A DNA stretch of 64,000 nucleotides from Streptomyces guryensis (GTDB lineage Bacteria > Actinomycetota > Actinomycetes > Streptomycetales > Streptomycetaceae): NCBI RefSeq assembly GCF_021261325.1, contig NZ_JAJSBI010000032.1, positions 47,626 through 111,625 of the forward strand. Reading direction: 5' to 3'. Below, piece after piece: positions 50,307 to 59,126 of the stretch (its first letter is position 1; each line of letters begins with the position of its first letter). The notes beneath the pieces are model-generated. The model did no database searches and was not told where the DNA came from. It worked only from the letters and a program-made list of their open reading frames with translations. The position numbers and the translations under genes were made by a program.

Positions 50307-51872
50307 ATGCGAAGACCGTCGGCCCTTCTCACCCTGTTCACCGGACTGCTCCTACTGGTCCTGGCCCCACCCGCTTCCGCCGCCGGCACACCGACCGCCG
50401 CCTTCTCCAAGACGTCGACGTGGGAGGGCGGTTACCAGGGCGCGTACACCATCACGAACGCAGGGAGCACCACCCTGACGGGCTGGAGCGTCGAGTTCGA
50501 CCTGCCCTCCGGCACCACCGTCGGGTCGTACTGGGACGCGTTGCTCACGCAGAGCGGCAACCACTACACCTTCAAGAACCGTGACTACAACGGCACACTG
50601 GCGCCGGGTGCGTCCACCTCCTTCGGATGGGTGTCCAACGGCACCGGCGCCCCTACCGCCTGCAAGCTCAACGGCGCCTCCTGCACGGGTGGTTCGAGCA
50701 CCGACACCACGCCGCCCGGTGTGCCGGCCGGAGTGAACGTCGGCTCTGCGACCGCCTCCGCCCTGACCGTGCGGTGGAGCGCCGCGACCGACGACTCAGG
50801 ATCCATCGCCGGGTACGAGGTCTCGCGCGACGGCGGCACTCCCACCACCGTGACGGGCACCTCGTACACGGCCACCGGCCTGCAGGCGGCCACGAGTTAC
50901 TCCTTCCGCGTGCGCGCCCGAGACGCCGCGGGCAACGTGTCCGCCTACTCTGCGGCGGTCAGCGGCACGACCTCTGCCGGCGGGCTGCAGCCGAGCGGTG
51001 GTCTGTTCACCGCGCCGTACATCGACATGGGGGCGTGGCCGACACCGAGCATGCCCGAGATGGCCTCGGCGAGCGGCCTGAGCAACTACACGATGGCCTT
51101 CATCACTGCCTCCGGCTGCAAGGCGATGTGGTTCAACGCCTACGACCCGCGCGACGGCTGGGCCAAGGACCAGATCGACGCCATCCGGGCCGCCGGGGGA
51201 GACGTCAAGGTCTCCTTCGGGGGCGCCAACGGCATCGAACTGGCCCAGGCCTGCACCTCGGTGGACGCGCTGTACGCCGAGTACAGCGCGGTGGTGACCG
51301 CTTACAGCCTGAAGTACGTCGACTTCGACATCGAGGGCGCGGCCTCCGCGGACCCGACCTCCGTCGCCCGCCGCTCCCAGGCCCTGGCACGCCTCCAGCA
51401 GGCACACCCGGGGCTGCGGATCTCGCTGACGCTGCCCGTCCTCCCGGAGGGCCTGACCTCCGACGGACTGAACGTGGTGCAGTCGGCGCGCGACGCAGGA
51501 GTCGACCTGGACGTGGTGAATGTGATGGCGATGGACTACTACCGCAGCGTCGACTACGGCGACGCCGCCGTCCAAGCCGCACAGAGCACCTTCGCCCAGC
51601 TGAAGTCGCTCTATCCCAGCAAGACCGACGCCCAGCTCTGGGCGATGGTCGGAGTGACCCCGATGCTCGGGCAGAACGACGACGGCCACCTCTACGACCA
51701 GGCCGACGCCCGCCGGCTGGTTTCGTTCGCCCAGGGCAAGCACCTGGGGGAGCTCGCCTTCTGGGAGGCCACCCGGGACCGCAACGCCTGCACGGGCGCC
51801 CTCTACCAGTGCACCAACATTCCGCAGTCTCCCTACGAGTTCGCGAAGATCTTCGCCGCCTACACCGGCTGA
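50307..51872 (+). CDS. Secreted GH18 chitinase with CBM2 and fibronectin type III domains
   Basis: A 521-aa extracellular enzyme. Signal peptide 1-25 (cleavage after ASA), a family 2 carbohydrate-binding module (about 27-130, closing Cys pair in ACKLNGASC), a fibronectin type III domain (about 140-228) and a GH18 catalytic domain (about 235-521). The catalytic signature is KYVDFDIEGAA with D339, D341 and proton donor E343. MAMDYYRS supplies the usual substrate-contacting MxxDxY. GGAGG lies 6 bases before the ATG. A DasR-like site upstream predicts induction by chito-oligosaccharides, and a 21-bp hairpin ends the transcript. Confidence 0.92.
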   Translation: MRRPSALLTLFTGLLLLVLAPPASAAGTPTAAFSKTSTWEGGYQGAYTITNAGSTTLTGWSVEFDLPSGTTVGSYWDALLTQSGNHYTFKNRDYNGTLAPGASTSFGWVSNGTGAPTACKLNGASCTGGSSTDTTPPGVPAGVNVGSATASALTVRWSAATDDSGSIAGYEVSRDGGTPTTVTGTSYTATGLQAATSYSFRVRARDAAGNVSAYSAAVSGTTSAGGLQPSGGLFTAPYIDMGAWPTPSMPEMASASGLSNYTMAFITASGCKAMWFNAYDPRDGWAKDQIDAIRAAGGDVKVSFGGANGIELAQACTSVDALYAEYSAVVTAYSLKYVDFDIEGAASADPTSVARRSQALARLQQAHPGLRISLTLPVLPEGLTSDGLNVVQSARDAGVDLDVVNVMAMDYYRSVDYGDAAVQAAQSTFAQLKSLYPSKTDAQLWAMVGVTPMLGQNDDGHLYDQADARRLVSFAQGKHLGELAFWEATRDRNACTGALYQCTNIPQSPYEFAKIFAAYTG

Positions 51873-51922
51873 AGCCATGTCCACGTACTGACCTGAGCGC
51901 GCGCGAGCGGCTCGACCAGTAC

Positions 51923-51977
51923 GACGGTTCCGGCCGGTCGGACGCGCCACGCCGCTGTCCGACCGGCCGGAACCGTC
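51923..51977 (+). terminator. Long perfect hairpin after the chitinase
   Basis: Two perfectly complementary 21-base arms (51923-51943 and 51957-51977) with a 13-nt loop lie about 50 bp past the chitinase stop. It is the longest perfect inverted repeat noticed in the window. Confidence 0.8.
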
Positions 51978-52178
51978 ATGACACAGATCACGCCAGAGTG
52001 CGGCTCGATCTTGGAATGCGCGGTCTCCTGCCGCTGCTGCACAGTTCATGGGCTTGCCCTGTTTGGGGGTGCGCAGGGCGATGGTGCTCGACGCGGCCGG
52101 CCGTGGGATCTCTACGACCTCGGCGGTTCTCCGCTCCCTGGTCCCTGGACTGCTTGCGTTGAAAGGTTCTCCCGCACC

Positions 52179-53432
52179 ATGCCTCTGGCTCTGCTGGCCC
52201 TGGCTGTCGTCGCCTTCGGCATCGGCACAACCGAGTTCGCCACGATGGGGCTGCTGCCCCAGATCGCCGATGGTGTCGGTGTGTCGGTGCCGCACGCCGG
52301 CAACCTCGTGTCGGCGTACGCACTCGGTGTCGTCGTCGGCGCACCCGTACTGACCGGCATCGGGGCACGCATACCGCACAAACGGCTCCTGCTGCTCCTG
52401 TCGGGACTGTTCGTGGTCGGCAACATCGCGTCCGCGCTCGCACCTGATTTCGGTCTGCTGTTCGCCGCGCGTTTTCTGGCGGGGCTGCCGCACGGCGCAC
52501 TGTTCGGCGTCGGGGCGGTCGTCGCCTCCCGGCTGGTCGCCCCTGAGCGAGCTGCGCGCGCGGTCTCCAGGATGTTCCTCGGACTGACCGTCGCGAACAT
52601 CGTCGGAGTGCCGGCCGGCACCGCACTCGGCCAGCAGCTGGGCTGGCGGTCCGCATACGGCGCCGTAGCCGTCATCGGCCTCGTCGCCCTCGCCGCGCTG
52701 GCGCTCTTCGTCCCTGACCAGCCACGCGGCGGCCAGTCCGGCATCCGGCACGAGCTGCGGGCCATGGGCAACAGGCAGGTCGCGATCGGCCTGGCCACGG
52801 CGGTGGTGGGCTTCGGCGGATTCTTCGCCGTCTACAGCTACCTGGTGCCGATGCTGACACACCTGACGGGCATCTCCGACTCCTCGACCACCCTGGTCCT
52901 CGCGCTGTACGGCGTCGGCATGACGCTCGGCACGCTGATTGCGGGCCCGCTCACGGACCGCGCCCTGCGCCCGACCCTTTACGCGGGGCTCGCTCTGCTC
53001 GCCGCAGCCCTGGTGACCTTCTACTTCACTGTGCACAGCACCGTTTCGGCCCTGCTGACGATCACCTTCCTCGGTGCCATGGGCGCCTTCGTCACCACGC
53101 CCGTCCAGATGCTTCTCATGGCCAAGGCGAAGAACGCCCCGACGATGGCCGCGGCCTCCAACCACTCCGCCTTCAACCTGGCCAACGCGGGCGGCGCCTG
53201 GCTCGGCGGACTGGCCATCTCCGCGGGCTGGGGCTGGGCGTCTCCCAGCCTCGTCGGCGCGGCCCTCGCAGTGGCCGGCCTCGGCCTCGCCTTCACAGGT
53301 GGCCTCATGGACCGGGGCGGCCGACGCTCCGAGGTGATCACTTCGTCCGCCCCGGAAACCTCGACGGAAGCGGGACACGCCACGGCAGCCGGACCGTCCG
53401 TAACGCCTGGGGAGCGGGGGGAGCGGGGGTAG
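52179..53432 (+). CDS. MFS transporter (DHA1 family, AraJ/Cmx-like)
   Basis: A 417-aa 12-helix major facilitator. It opens MPLALLALAVVAFGIGTTEF, the typical DHA1 start, and has RFLAGLPHGALFGVGAVVAS after helix 4 and TVANIVGVPAGTALGQQLGW as antiporter motif C. A polar tail of about 35 residues follows helix 12. Members export drugs or sugars. ATG 52179 is preferred; the upstream open frame runs through the terminator. It is an intact relative of the broken transporter at 41951-42493. Confidence 0.88.
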   Translation: MPLALLALAVVAFGIGTTEFATMGLLPQIADGVGVSVPHAGNLVSAYALGVVVGAPVLTGIGARIPHKRLLLLLSGLFVVGNIASALAPDFGLLFAARFLAGLPHGALFGVGAVVASRLVAPERAARAVSRMFLGLTVANIVGVPAGTALGQQLGWRSAYGAVAVIGLVALAALALFVPDQPRGGQSGIRHELRAMGNRQVAIGLATAVVGFGGFFAVYSYLVPMLTHLTGISDSSTTLVLALYGVGMTLGTLIAGPLTDRALRPTLYAGLALLAAALVTFYFTVHSTVSALLTITFLGAMGAFVTTPVQMLLMAKAKNAPTMAAASNHSAFNLANAGGAWLGGLAISAGWGWASPSLVGAALAVAGLGLAFTGGLMDRGGRRSEVITSSAPETSTEAGHATAAGPSVTPGERGERG

Positions 53433-53740
53433 CGGCCCGTCTTCGGTGTCTTCGGTGCCCCGTCCTGATCCGCCCGACAGACCCCGGCCCCGAGCCGATA
53501 CGGCCCCGACAGACCCCGGCCCCGAGCCGAGAAGGGAAAGCCTGGCCGGTCGACCGGTCACGGCGGATGCGGTCCCGCACGTCCCTGGTCCCGACAGGTG
53601 CACGTCCCCGCTGCCGTCCAAGCACGTCCACGCTGGTCAGGGCGGCGCTCGCGAGGAGCGACGCCGCACCGGACGAGACCGAGGCCGGCCCAGCCGGTGG
53701 GCGTCCGCTTGAGCGCGCGCGGCGGGGATACCCGGCGGGT
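53433..53740. other. Intergenic region with direct repeats before BrkB gene
   Basis: About 308 bp without a supported gene. It contains the tandem 26-bp repeats listed separately and presumably the promoter of the BrkB family gene. Confidence 0.35.
53473..53530. repeat. Two 26-bp direct repeats
   Basis: Identical 26-bp copies at 53473-53498 and 53505-53530 start 32 bp apart and contain GACAGACCCCGGCCCCGAGC. They may be a simple replication slip or paired binding sites. Confidence 0.8.
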
Positions 53741-54805
53741 ATGACCAAGCTGCATCTCCCACACCGGAAAACTCACAAGGGCCCCGACGAAGCCCCGGCT
53801 TCCCGGGTGCCGTCGCCGGAGGAGGCCGGGCCGGACCCGGAGGTCGAACGGGCCGCTCCGGACACGCCCGCGAAGCTGCCGAAGGGCGCCTGGTCCGCCG
53901 TACTCAAGGGCAGCTTGAAGGAGTTCAAGGACGACGAGCTGACGGACCGGGCCGCGGCGCTGACCTACTACGGCGTGCTGTCCCTGTTCCCGGCGCTGCT
54001 GGTACTGGTCTCCCTTCTGGGGATCACCGGCAGGTCGACCACCGACAAGGTGCTGCACAATCTCAGGCAGCTGGCCCCCGGCTCGGCACGCGACATCATC
54101 ACGCGGGCCGTCGAACAGCTCCAGAACAATTCCGGGACCGGCTCGGTGATGGCCCTGGTGGGCATCGTGCTGGCGGTGTGGTCGGCGTCCGGGTACGTGG
54201 CCGCCTTCATCCGTGCCGCGAACGCCGTCTACGACATGCCGGAGGGCCGACCGGTGTGGAAGGTCCTGCCGGTGCGGATCGGTGTGACCGCGGTGCTCCT
54301 GGTGCTGGCGGTGATGAGCGCGCTGATCGTGGTCTTCACCGGTGCGCTGGCCCGCCAGACCGGACAGGCGCTCGGGATCGGGGACACCGCGCTGACGGTG
54401 TGGTCGATCGCCAAGTGGCCCGTTCTGGTGTTGCTGGTCACCGTCATGATCGCGATCCTGTACTGGGCCACCCCGAACGCCAAGGTCAAGGGGTTCAGGT
54501 GGATCACCCCGGGCAGCCTGCTGGCCTTGGCGATCTGGCTCGCGGCCTCCGCCGGGTTCGCGTTCTACGTCGCGAACTTCGCCTCGTACAACAAGACGTA
54601 CGGCACCATGGCCGGCGTCATCGTCTTCCTCGTCTGGTTGTGGATCAGCAACCTCGCGATCCTCCTGGGCCTGGAGTTCGATGCCGAGAGCGTGCGGCAG
54701 CGGGCCATCGCCGGTGGCCACCCGCCCGAGGCCGAGCCCTACACCCGGCCCCGCTCCACCCGCACCTGGGACGAGGAGGACATCCGCCGTCTGGACGACA
54801 TCTGA
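53741..54805 (+). CDS. YihY/BrkB family membrane protein
   Basis: A 354-aa inner-membrane protein. A charged, Pro-rich cytoplasmic leader of about 50 residues precedes six helices. Family blocks are DRAAALTYYGVLSLFPALL, SASGYVAAFIRAANAVYD, TPGSLLALAIWLAASAGFAF and YGTMAGVIVFLVWLWISNLA. Its true role (once called ribonuclease BN) is unknown. The polar C-terminus ends RTWDEEDIRRLDDI. The start is the ATG of MTKLHLPHRKT. Confidence 0.88.
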   Translation: MTKLHLPHRKTHKGPDEAPASRVPSPEEAGPDPEVERAAPDTPAKLPKGAWSAVLKGSLKEFKDDELTDRAAALTYYGVLSLFPALLVLVSLLGITGRSTTDKVLHNLRQLAPGSARDIITRAVEQLQNNSGTGSVMALVGIVLAVWSASGYVAAFIRAANAVYDMPEGRPVWKVLPVRIGVTAVLLVLAVMSALIVVFTGALARQTGQALGIGDTALTVWSIAKWPVLVLLVTVMIAILYWATPNAKVKGFRWITPGSLLALAIWLAASAGFAFYVANFASYNKTYGTMAGVIVFLVWLWISNLAILLGLEFDAESVRQRAIAGGHPPEAEPYTRPRSTRTWDEEDIRRLDDI

Positions 54806-54865
54806 CCAGGCGGGACTCCGGCCACGAGAGCGAGAGGACGTCGGCCGTCGCCCGGGGTGTCGCCG

Positions 54866-55039
54866 TCAGCGCGCCAGGCGGTGCTTTCTGCCGCCCCGGC
54901 GGAAGCGCATGGCGGCGTACGCGAGGTCGGCGAGCAGCAGCACGGCGCCGATGATCAGCAGATAGAACAGGCCGTGCGCGGCGAATCCGATGATGCCCAG
55001 AACGAGGGCCACGAGGACGAGGAACAGAAACAGACTCAT
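54866..55039 (-). CDS. 57-residue hydrophobic membrane protein
   Basis: A short gene on the minus strand. Two hydrophobic helices (SLFLFLVLVALVLGIIGF and LFYLLIIGAVLLLADLAY) are followed by the basic tail RFRRGGRKHRLAR. GGGAG stands 6 bases before the ATG. Codon choice is fully streptomycete-like. Short hydrophobic proteins of this kind are widespread in the genus without known function. It ends 60 bp after the convergent BrkB gene and lies downstream of the PRC-barrel gene on the same strand. Confidence 0.75.
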   Translation of the reverse strand: MSLFLFLVLVALVLGIIGFAAHGLFYLLIIGAVLLLADLAYAAMRFRRGGRKHRLAR

Positions 55040-55084
55040 CGGCGCTCCCAGTGGGCTCCAGCGCCTTCTCAGCGGCGCCGCGGC

Positions 55085-55444
55085 TCAGCGACGGGCGAGA
55101 CGGCGTTCACCGCCGGCTCCCGGCGTGTATTCGAGTTCGTAGTGCGCGAAGATCCCCGGCTCTTCCGTGGCAGGCAGCTCGCCGTCGGTGTCGATCGCGG
55201 GAGCCTTCCTCACCACGTCCTTGGGGTGAGCGATCTTGAGATAGCCCGGCCCCACGGTCGCACCGGACAGCGGCACGAAAACCAGGCGCCGACGGGTGGG
55301 AAGACCCACGGTCACCGTCGCGAAGAAGGGCTGGTCGGTGGCGGTGTCGACGTAGACGGCCTCAAGGACCCCGATCTTGTGACCGCCAGGGTCGACCACG
55401 CCGTGACCACGCCATTCACGAATGTCGCCTGCCTCGAACATCAT
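55085..55444 (-). CDS. PRC-barrel domain protein
   Basis: A 119-aa protein whose body is a PRC-barrel: WRGHGVVDPGGHKIGVLEAV, then VYVDTATDQPFFATVTVG and LVFVPLSGATVGPGYLKIAH. In photosynthetic and ribosome-maturation contexts this fold is an adaptor. Stand-alone actinobacterial versions are uncharacterised, often stress-related. It is 45 bp upstream of the small hydrophobic protein and probably in one transcript with it. Confidence 0.85.
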   Translation of the reverse strand: MMFEAGDIREWRGHGVVDPGGHKIGVLEAVYVDTATDQPFFATVTVGLPTRRRLVFVPLSGATVGPGYLKIAHPKDVVRKAPAIDTDGELPATEEPGIFAHYELEYTPGAGGERRLARR

Positions 55445-55537
55445 GGACCTCCACCTGAGGGGTACCCCTGATCGTGTCCCTGATATCCCCTGATGTCCGG
55501 TCCACCTGCAGCACCGGCAAGGAGGCCGGCTGTGGTG

Positions 55538-56389
55538 CTACGGCAGGCAGCGACTGGCCTGTGCTCCCAGGACGTTCAGCAGGGCGAGGGCCGCGCCGCC
55601 GGGGGACCCCGGCGGCGCGGTGAAGAGCACGAGGTACTGGTCGCGGTCGGTGAGGGTGAGCGTGTCGCAGTCGACGGTGACGTCGCCGACCGTCGGGTGG
55701 CGGAAGGTCTTGGTGAGCATCGGTGCGGCCTGTACATCGTGTCGTTCCCAGAGTCGGGCGAAGTCGGGGCTGGTGCCGCGGAGCTCGCGGACGAGACCGG
55801 TCACCGCGGGGTCCGCGGGGTATCGGGCAAAGGTGGTGTGCAGCTGCATCACGACGCTCAGCCGGAAGTCGGCGGCGTCGGAGATCCCGTAGAGCGCCGC
55901 ATCGGCGCGCTCCGGCCCGGGGAAGGCCCGGCGGGCGAGGTTGCGGTCCTCGGGGGTGAGCGGGGCGAAGTCCTCCATGAGCGCGGCCGCCAGGTCGTTC
56001 CAGGCGAGGACCTCGCACGCGGCGGACAATACGAACCCGGCTGTCTGCGGCAGCCGTTGAAGGAGCGCGAGCACGCTGGGGCGGACGTCGCGCCGGTGCA
56101 GTCCCGTCCGGTTCGGCGCGGTGCCCGCGAGGACATGGAGGTGGTCGGACTCGGCGTCGGTGAGCCGCAGTGCGCCGGCGATCGCGGCCAGGACGTCGCC
56201 CGAGGGGCGTGGCGCCCTGCCCTGCTCGAGGCGGACGTAGTACTCGGTGGAGATGTGGGCGAGGACCGCCACTTCCTCGCGGCGGAGACCTGGTGTGCGC
56301 CGGCGCGGGCCGGAGGGAAGGCCGACGTCCTGCGGGCGGAGCCGCTCGCGGCGGCTGCGGAGGAATGCCCCGAGCTCCTGCTTGTCCAT
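55538..56389 (-). CDS. XRE-family HTH regulator with MmyB-like ligand domain
   Basis: A 283-aa regulator. The N-terminal HTH is recognisable (LGAFLRSRRERLRPQDVGLP, then LRREEVAVLAHISTEYYVRL), followed by the MmyB-like PAS-fold domain (VLAWNDLAAALMEDF to FRHPTVGDVTVD) that binds fatty-acid-like ligands in its family. The start is the ATG at 56389. It is divergent from the SDR gene 86 bp away, a very common pairing in streptomycetes in which the regulator controls the oxidoreductase. Confidence 0.9.
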   Translation of the reverse strand: MDKQELGAFLRSRRERLRPQDVGLPSGPRRRTPGLRREEVAVLAHISTEYYVRLEQGRAPRPSGDVLAAIAGALRLTDAESDHLHVLAGTAPNRTGLHRRDVRPSVLALLQRLPQTAGFVLSAACEVLAWNDLAAALMEDFAPLTPEDRNLARRAFPGPERADAALYGISDAADFRLSVVMQLHTTFARYPADPAVTGLVRELRGTSPDFARLWERHDVQAAPMLTKTFRHPTVGDVTVDCDTLTLTDRDQYLVLFTAPPGSPGGAALALLNVLGAQASRCLP

Positions 56390-56475
56390 ACGCTCAGTGT
56401 GCGGGCGCCAGCGGCCGCGGATCCTGGTACAGCCTGTGCCTGTATCCGGCCGGCAGCCCGCCGGACGCTGTCGCC

Positions 56476-57267
56476 ATGACGAACAACACGAACTCTTCCG
56501 CCGGCGCACCCGTCGGCCTGCTCACCGGCAAGGTCGTCTTCATCACCGGGGCCAGCCGCGGCATCGGGGCGGCCGCGGCCCGGCTCTTCGCCTCTGAGGG
56601 CGCTGCCGTCGTGCTCGCCGCCCGCAGCACCGACGCCCTCGACCGCATCGTGAAGGAGATCCGCGCCGACGGCGGCGTCGCCGACGCCGTCACCATGGAC
56701 CTGGCCGACCGTGCGAGCATCCGCGCCGCCGTCGACCGCGTCGGGGAACTGTACGGACGCCTCGACGGCGCCTTCAACAACGGCGCGGTGATCCAGCAGC
56801 CCGGCCCGGTCGACGCCACCACCGATGAGGACATCGACGAGCAGTTCACCGTGAACTTCCGCTCGCACTGGACTGCCATGAACGCCGAGGTAGCCCTCAT
56901 GCGGCAGGGCGGCGGCGGGGCCATCGTCAACACCTCCAGCATCGGCAGCCGCCGCGCCAATCCCGCACTGCCCGCCTACGGGGCCATGAAGCGCGCGCTC
57001 AACAGCCTCACCGAGACCGCCGCGGTCGACCTGGCTCCCGCCAACATCCGGGTGAACGGCATCACCCCCGGCGGCACCGCCACCGAAATGATCGACGAAT
57101 GGGAAGCGGCGACCCCCGGCGTCATCGAGGGGATGAGCGCAAGGATCCCGCTCGGGCGGATGGGCGAGCCCCGGGAGATCGCCGAAGCGGCCGCATGGCT
57201 GCTCAGTGACCGCGCCTCGTACGTGACCGGCGCGATCGTCCCGGTCGACGGCGGCGCCGGCGCCTGA
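56476..57267 (+). CDS. Short-chain dehydrogenase/reductase
   Basis: A 263-aa classical SDR. It shows FITGASRGIGAAAARLF for NAD(P) binding, NNGAV, the catalytic Ser in IVNTSSIGS, YGAMK with catalytic Tyr and Lys, and NGITPGGTAT after strand 6. The ARS segment after strand 2 suggests NADPH preference. The substrate is unknown. It is divergently controlled with the MmyB-type regulator and ended by a strong hairpin. Confidence 0.92.
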   Translation: MTNNTNSSAGAPVGLLTGKVVFITGASRGIGAAAARLFASEGAAVVLAARSTDALDRIVKEIRADGGVADAVTMDLADRASIRAAVDRVGELYGRLDGAFNNGAVIQQPGPVDATTDEDIDEQFTVNFRSHWTAMNAEVALMRQGGGGAIVNTSSIGSRRANPALPAYGAMKRALNSLTETAAVDLAPANIRVNGITPGGTATEMIDEWEAATPGVIEGMSARIPLGRMGEPREIAEAAAWLLSDRASYVTGAIVPVDGGAGA

Positions 57268-57270
57268 GAA

Positions 57271-57296
57271 GGAGCGGCCCGGCCCCGGGCCGCTCC
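57271..57296 (+). terminator. Hairpin after the SDR gene
   Basis: GGAGCGGCCCGG pairs with CCGGGCCGCTCC around a 2-nt turn, 3 bp past the stop codon. Confidence 0.75.
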
Positions 57297-57394
57297 ATCA
57301 CCGCCCCGCACAGGGACGGGCATCAGCATTCCGGTCACCGGCGATGCGACCGGCATCGGTCACGGCAGGGCAGCCGACGTGGCAGCCATGACCG

Positions 57395-58045
57395 TCAAGG
57401 CGTCGCGCGTCTCGACCAGCCGCGCGTCTCGCCCTCGTCGATAAGGCGTCGCCCGGCCCGCCACAGCGAGGCAGATGCCTCTCCGATCACTGCCTTGCGG
57501 GCTCGGACATCGTCCGCGGTGACGCCCGGGGTACGCCACGTACCGCCGCGTGCCATCCAGTTGAGAAGGAGTGGCTGCAGCCGGTCCATCGCCTTGGCGA
57601 ATCTGGCTTCGGGAGTACGACGTTCCTCGAATTCGTCCCACAGAAGCCGCAGGCGCTGACCCTGGTCCGCCGGTAGCAGGCTGAAGAGCTCGTCGGCAGC
57701 GGCAACTTCCCGTTCATGCTGATCGCTACCCGCGACACTGTCGTGCAAGGGTGTGTCCCCGGCATAGATCTCCACCACATCGTGCAGGAGGACAAGCTGA
57801 ATGGTGTGGCCCACGTCGATGGGTTGGTCGGAGTGCTCTGCGAGGATCACCACCATCATGGCCAGGTGCCAGGAGTGCTCCGCGTCGTTCTCACGGCGGT
57901 CCACCGCAGCGAGGGGCGACTGACGGAGAATGGTTTTGAGCTGGTCGACCTCGATGAGAAAGGTGAGTTGGGCATGCAGTCGATCATCGAGGTCGTCGGG
58001 GAAGGGCGTCTTCTCGGCAAGCAGGCTCCGGCGCTCATCACTCAT
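57395..58045 (-). CDS. HD-domain phosphohydrolase (YfbR-like)
   Basis: A 216-aa HD-superfamily protein. The metal ligands are visible as NDAEHSWHLAM (first His), LLHDVVEIYAGD (HD pair) and a late Asp in KAMDRLQPLL. This is the pattern of 5'-deoxyribonucleotidase YfbR and related HD hydrolases. No neighbour suggests a specific pathway. Confidence 0.85.
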   Translation of the reverse strand: MSDERRSLLAEKTPFPDDLDDRLHAQLTFLIEVDQLKTILRQSPLAAVDRRENDAEHSWHLAMMVVILAEHSDQPIDVGHTIQLVLLHDVVEIYAGDTPLHDSVAGSDQHEREVAAADELFSLLPADQGQRLRLLWDEFEERRTPEARFAKAMDRLQPLLLNWMARGGTWRTPGVTADDVRARKAVIGEASASLWRAGRRLIDEGETRGWSRRATP

Positions 58046-58261
58046 GGGCTCATCGTGGCATGGGCTGCCGGCTCGTAGACCGGTCTCCGTAACCGTTCCC
58101 CAAGATCATCGAGCTTCAACGCCCGCTCGGCAAGCTCGACTTGACACTGACTGCTCACATCCGGCCTACCCGCCGCCAAGACTGTGATCGGCCGCCCAAC
58201 TGCAATTCACCGGCCCGGGAACGGACCTGGTGGACGACAGACGGTGCCGGGCGGGGAATGC

Positions 58262-58690
58262 TCAGTCGATACAGAACTCGTTGCCCTCGATGTCGAGCAT
58301 CGGGATGCACGCATCATTGCCGTCATACAGCGTCTGCACGTGTACCGCGCCGAGAGGGATCAGCCGCGCACATTCGGCTTCGAGGGCGGCGAGGCGCTCT
58401 TCACCCACGAGTCCGGTGCCGACCCGCACATCAAGATGCACCCGGTTCTTGGCTGCCTTCCCTTCGGGGACACGCTGGAAGTACAGCCGCGGACCAACAC
58501 CTGAGGGATCTGTACAGGCGAACCACGCATCCCGCTGCTCAGGCGGCTGTGAACGCTTGAAGTCGTCCCAACTGGCAAACCCCTCCGGTGGCGGAGGTAC
58601 GACGTACCCCAACACCTCGCACCAGAAGCGAGCGAGGCGCTCAGGTTCCGCGCAGTCGAAGGTGACTTGGAACTTCTTGATCGCTGACAT
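58262..58690 (-). CDS. VOC (glyoxalase/bleomycin resistance-like) family protein
   Basis: A 142-aa protein with two beta-alpha-beta-beta-beta units: VTFDCAEPERLARFWCEVLG in the first, RVHLDVRV and a final MLDIEGNEFCID in the second. The metal-site His and Glu positions are present. Function within the VOC superfamily cannot be told. The ATG at 58690 is used. Confidence 0.85.
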   Translation of the reverse strand: MSAIKKFQVTFDCAEPERLARFWCEVLGYVVPPPPEGFASWDDFKRSQPPEQRDAWFACTDPSGVGPRLYFQRVPEGKAAKNRVHLDVRVGTGLVGEERLAALEAECARLIPLGAVHVQTLYDGNDACIPMLDIEGNEFCID

Positions 58691-59126
58691 CGGCGCACCA
58701 TACCAGCGGGACTCTGCCCCTTGTTTCCCAGAGGGATTCGCTTGTTTTCCCAGAGGGATTCGCCCGCCCGCACCCCCTTCGTGCCCCTGGGCCATCTCGG
58801 ACACCGAGCCCGCGGCACCCAGACCGTCGACGCCACCGGCACTTCCGGTGCCACCGCCGAGTCGATCGCAGAGCGCCATACCTTCAGCAGCGACTGCACA
58901 GCGCTGAACGACTTCGGCGCCTCCGCCGTCTCAGGAACGAGTGGCACGCAGAGCAATTCCGATTTCACCTCCGGCTTCTGCACCGGCCCGTTCGACACCC
59001 GCAGATATTGACCGACTTGCGCGCAGAATCAGTACTTTGCCCACCGGGCACCATCGATTCCAGCGGCAACTTCACCGGCACCTCTCAGAACCACGGTCCG
59101 GAAGAAACCGCCAACTGCACTGGCAG
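58691..59126. other. Region with tandem repeat and a broken secreted-protein-like frame
   Basis: No intact gene. The plus strand gives a Ser/Thr/Gly/Cys-rich scrap (TFSSDCTALNDFGASAVSGT, then SGFCTGPF) ending at 59011. After a frame change, SSGNFTGTSQNHGPEETANC continues in the same style. This looks like the decayed end of a secreted Cys-rich protein whose start has been lost. Confidence 0.4.
58720..58762. repeat. Tandem duplication of about 21 bp
   Basis: Copies at 58720-58740 and 58741-58762 share CCCAGAGGGATTCG and differ only by one extra T in a T-run. It looks like a recent slip or a footprint of transposition. Confidence 0.8.

Noticed and set aside
50796..53621. 941-codon minus-strand frame across chitinase and MFS genes
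   Set aside because: It runs through a terminator and opposite two well-supported genes. No domain is recognisable.
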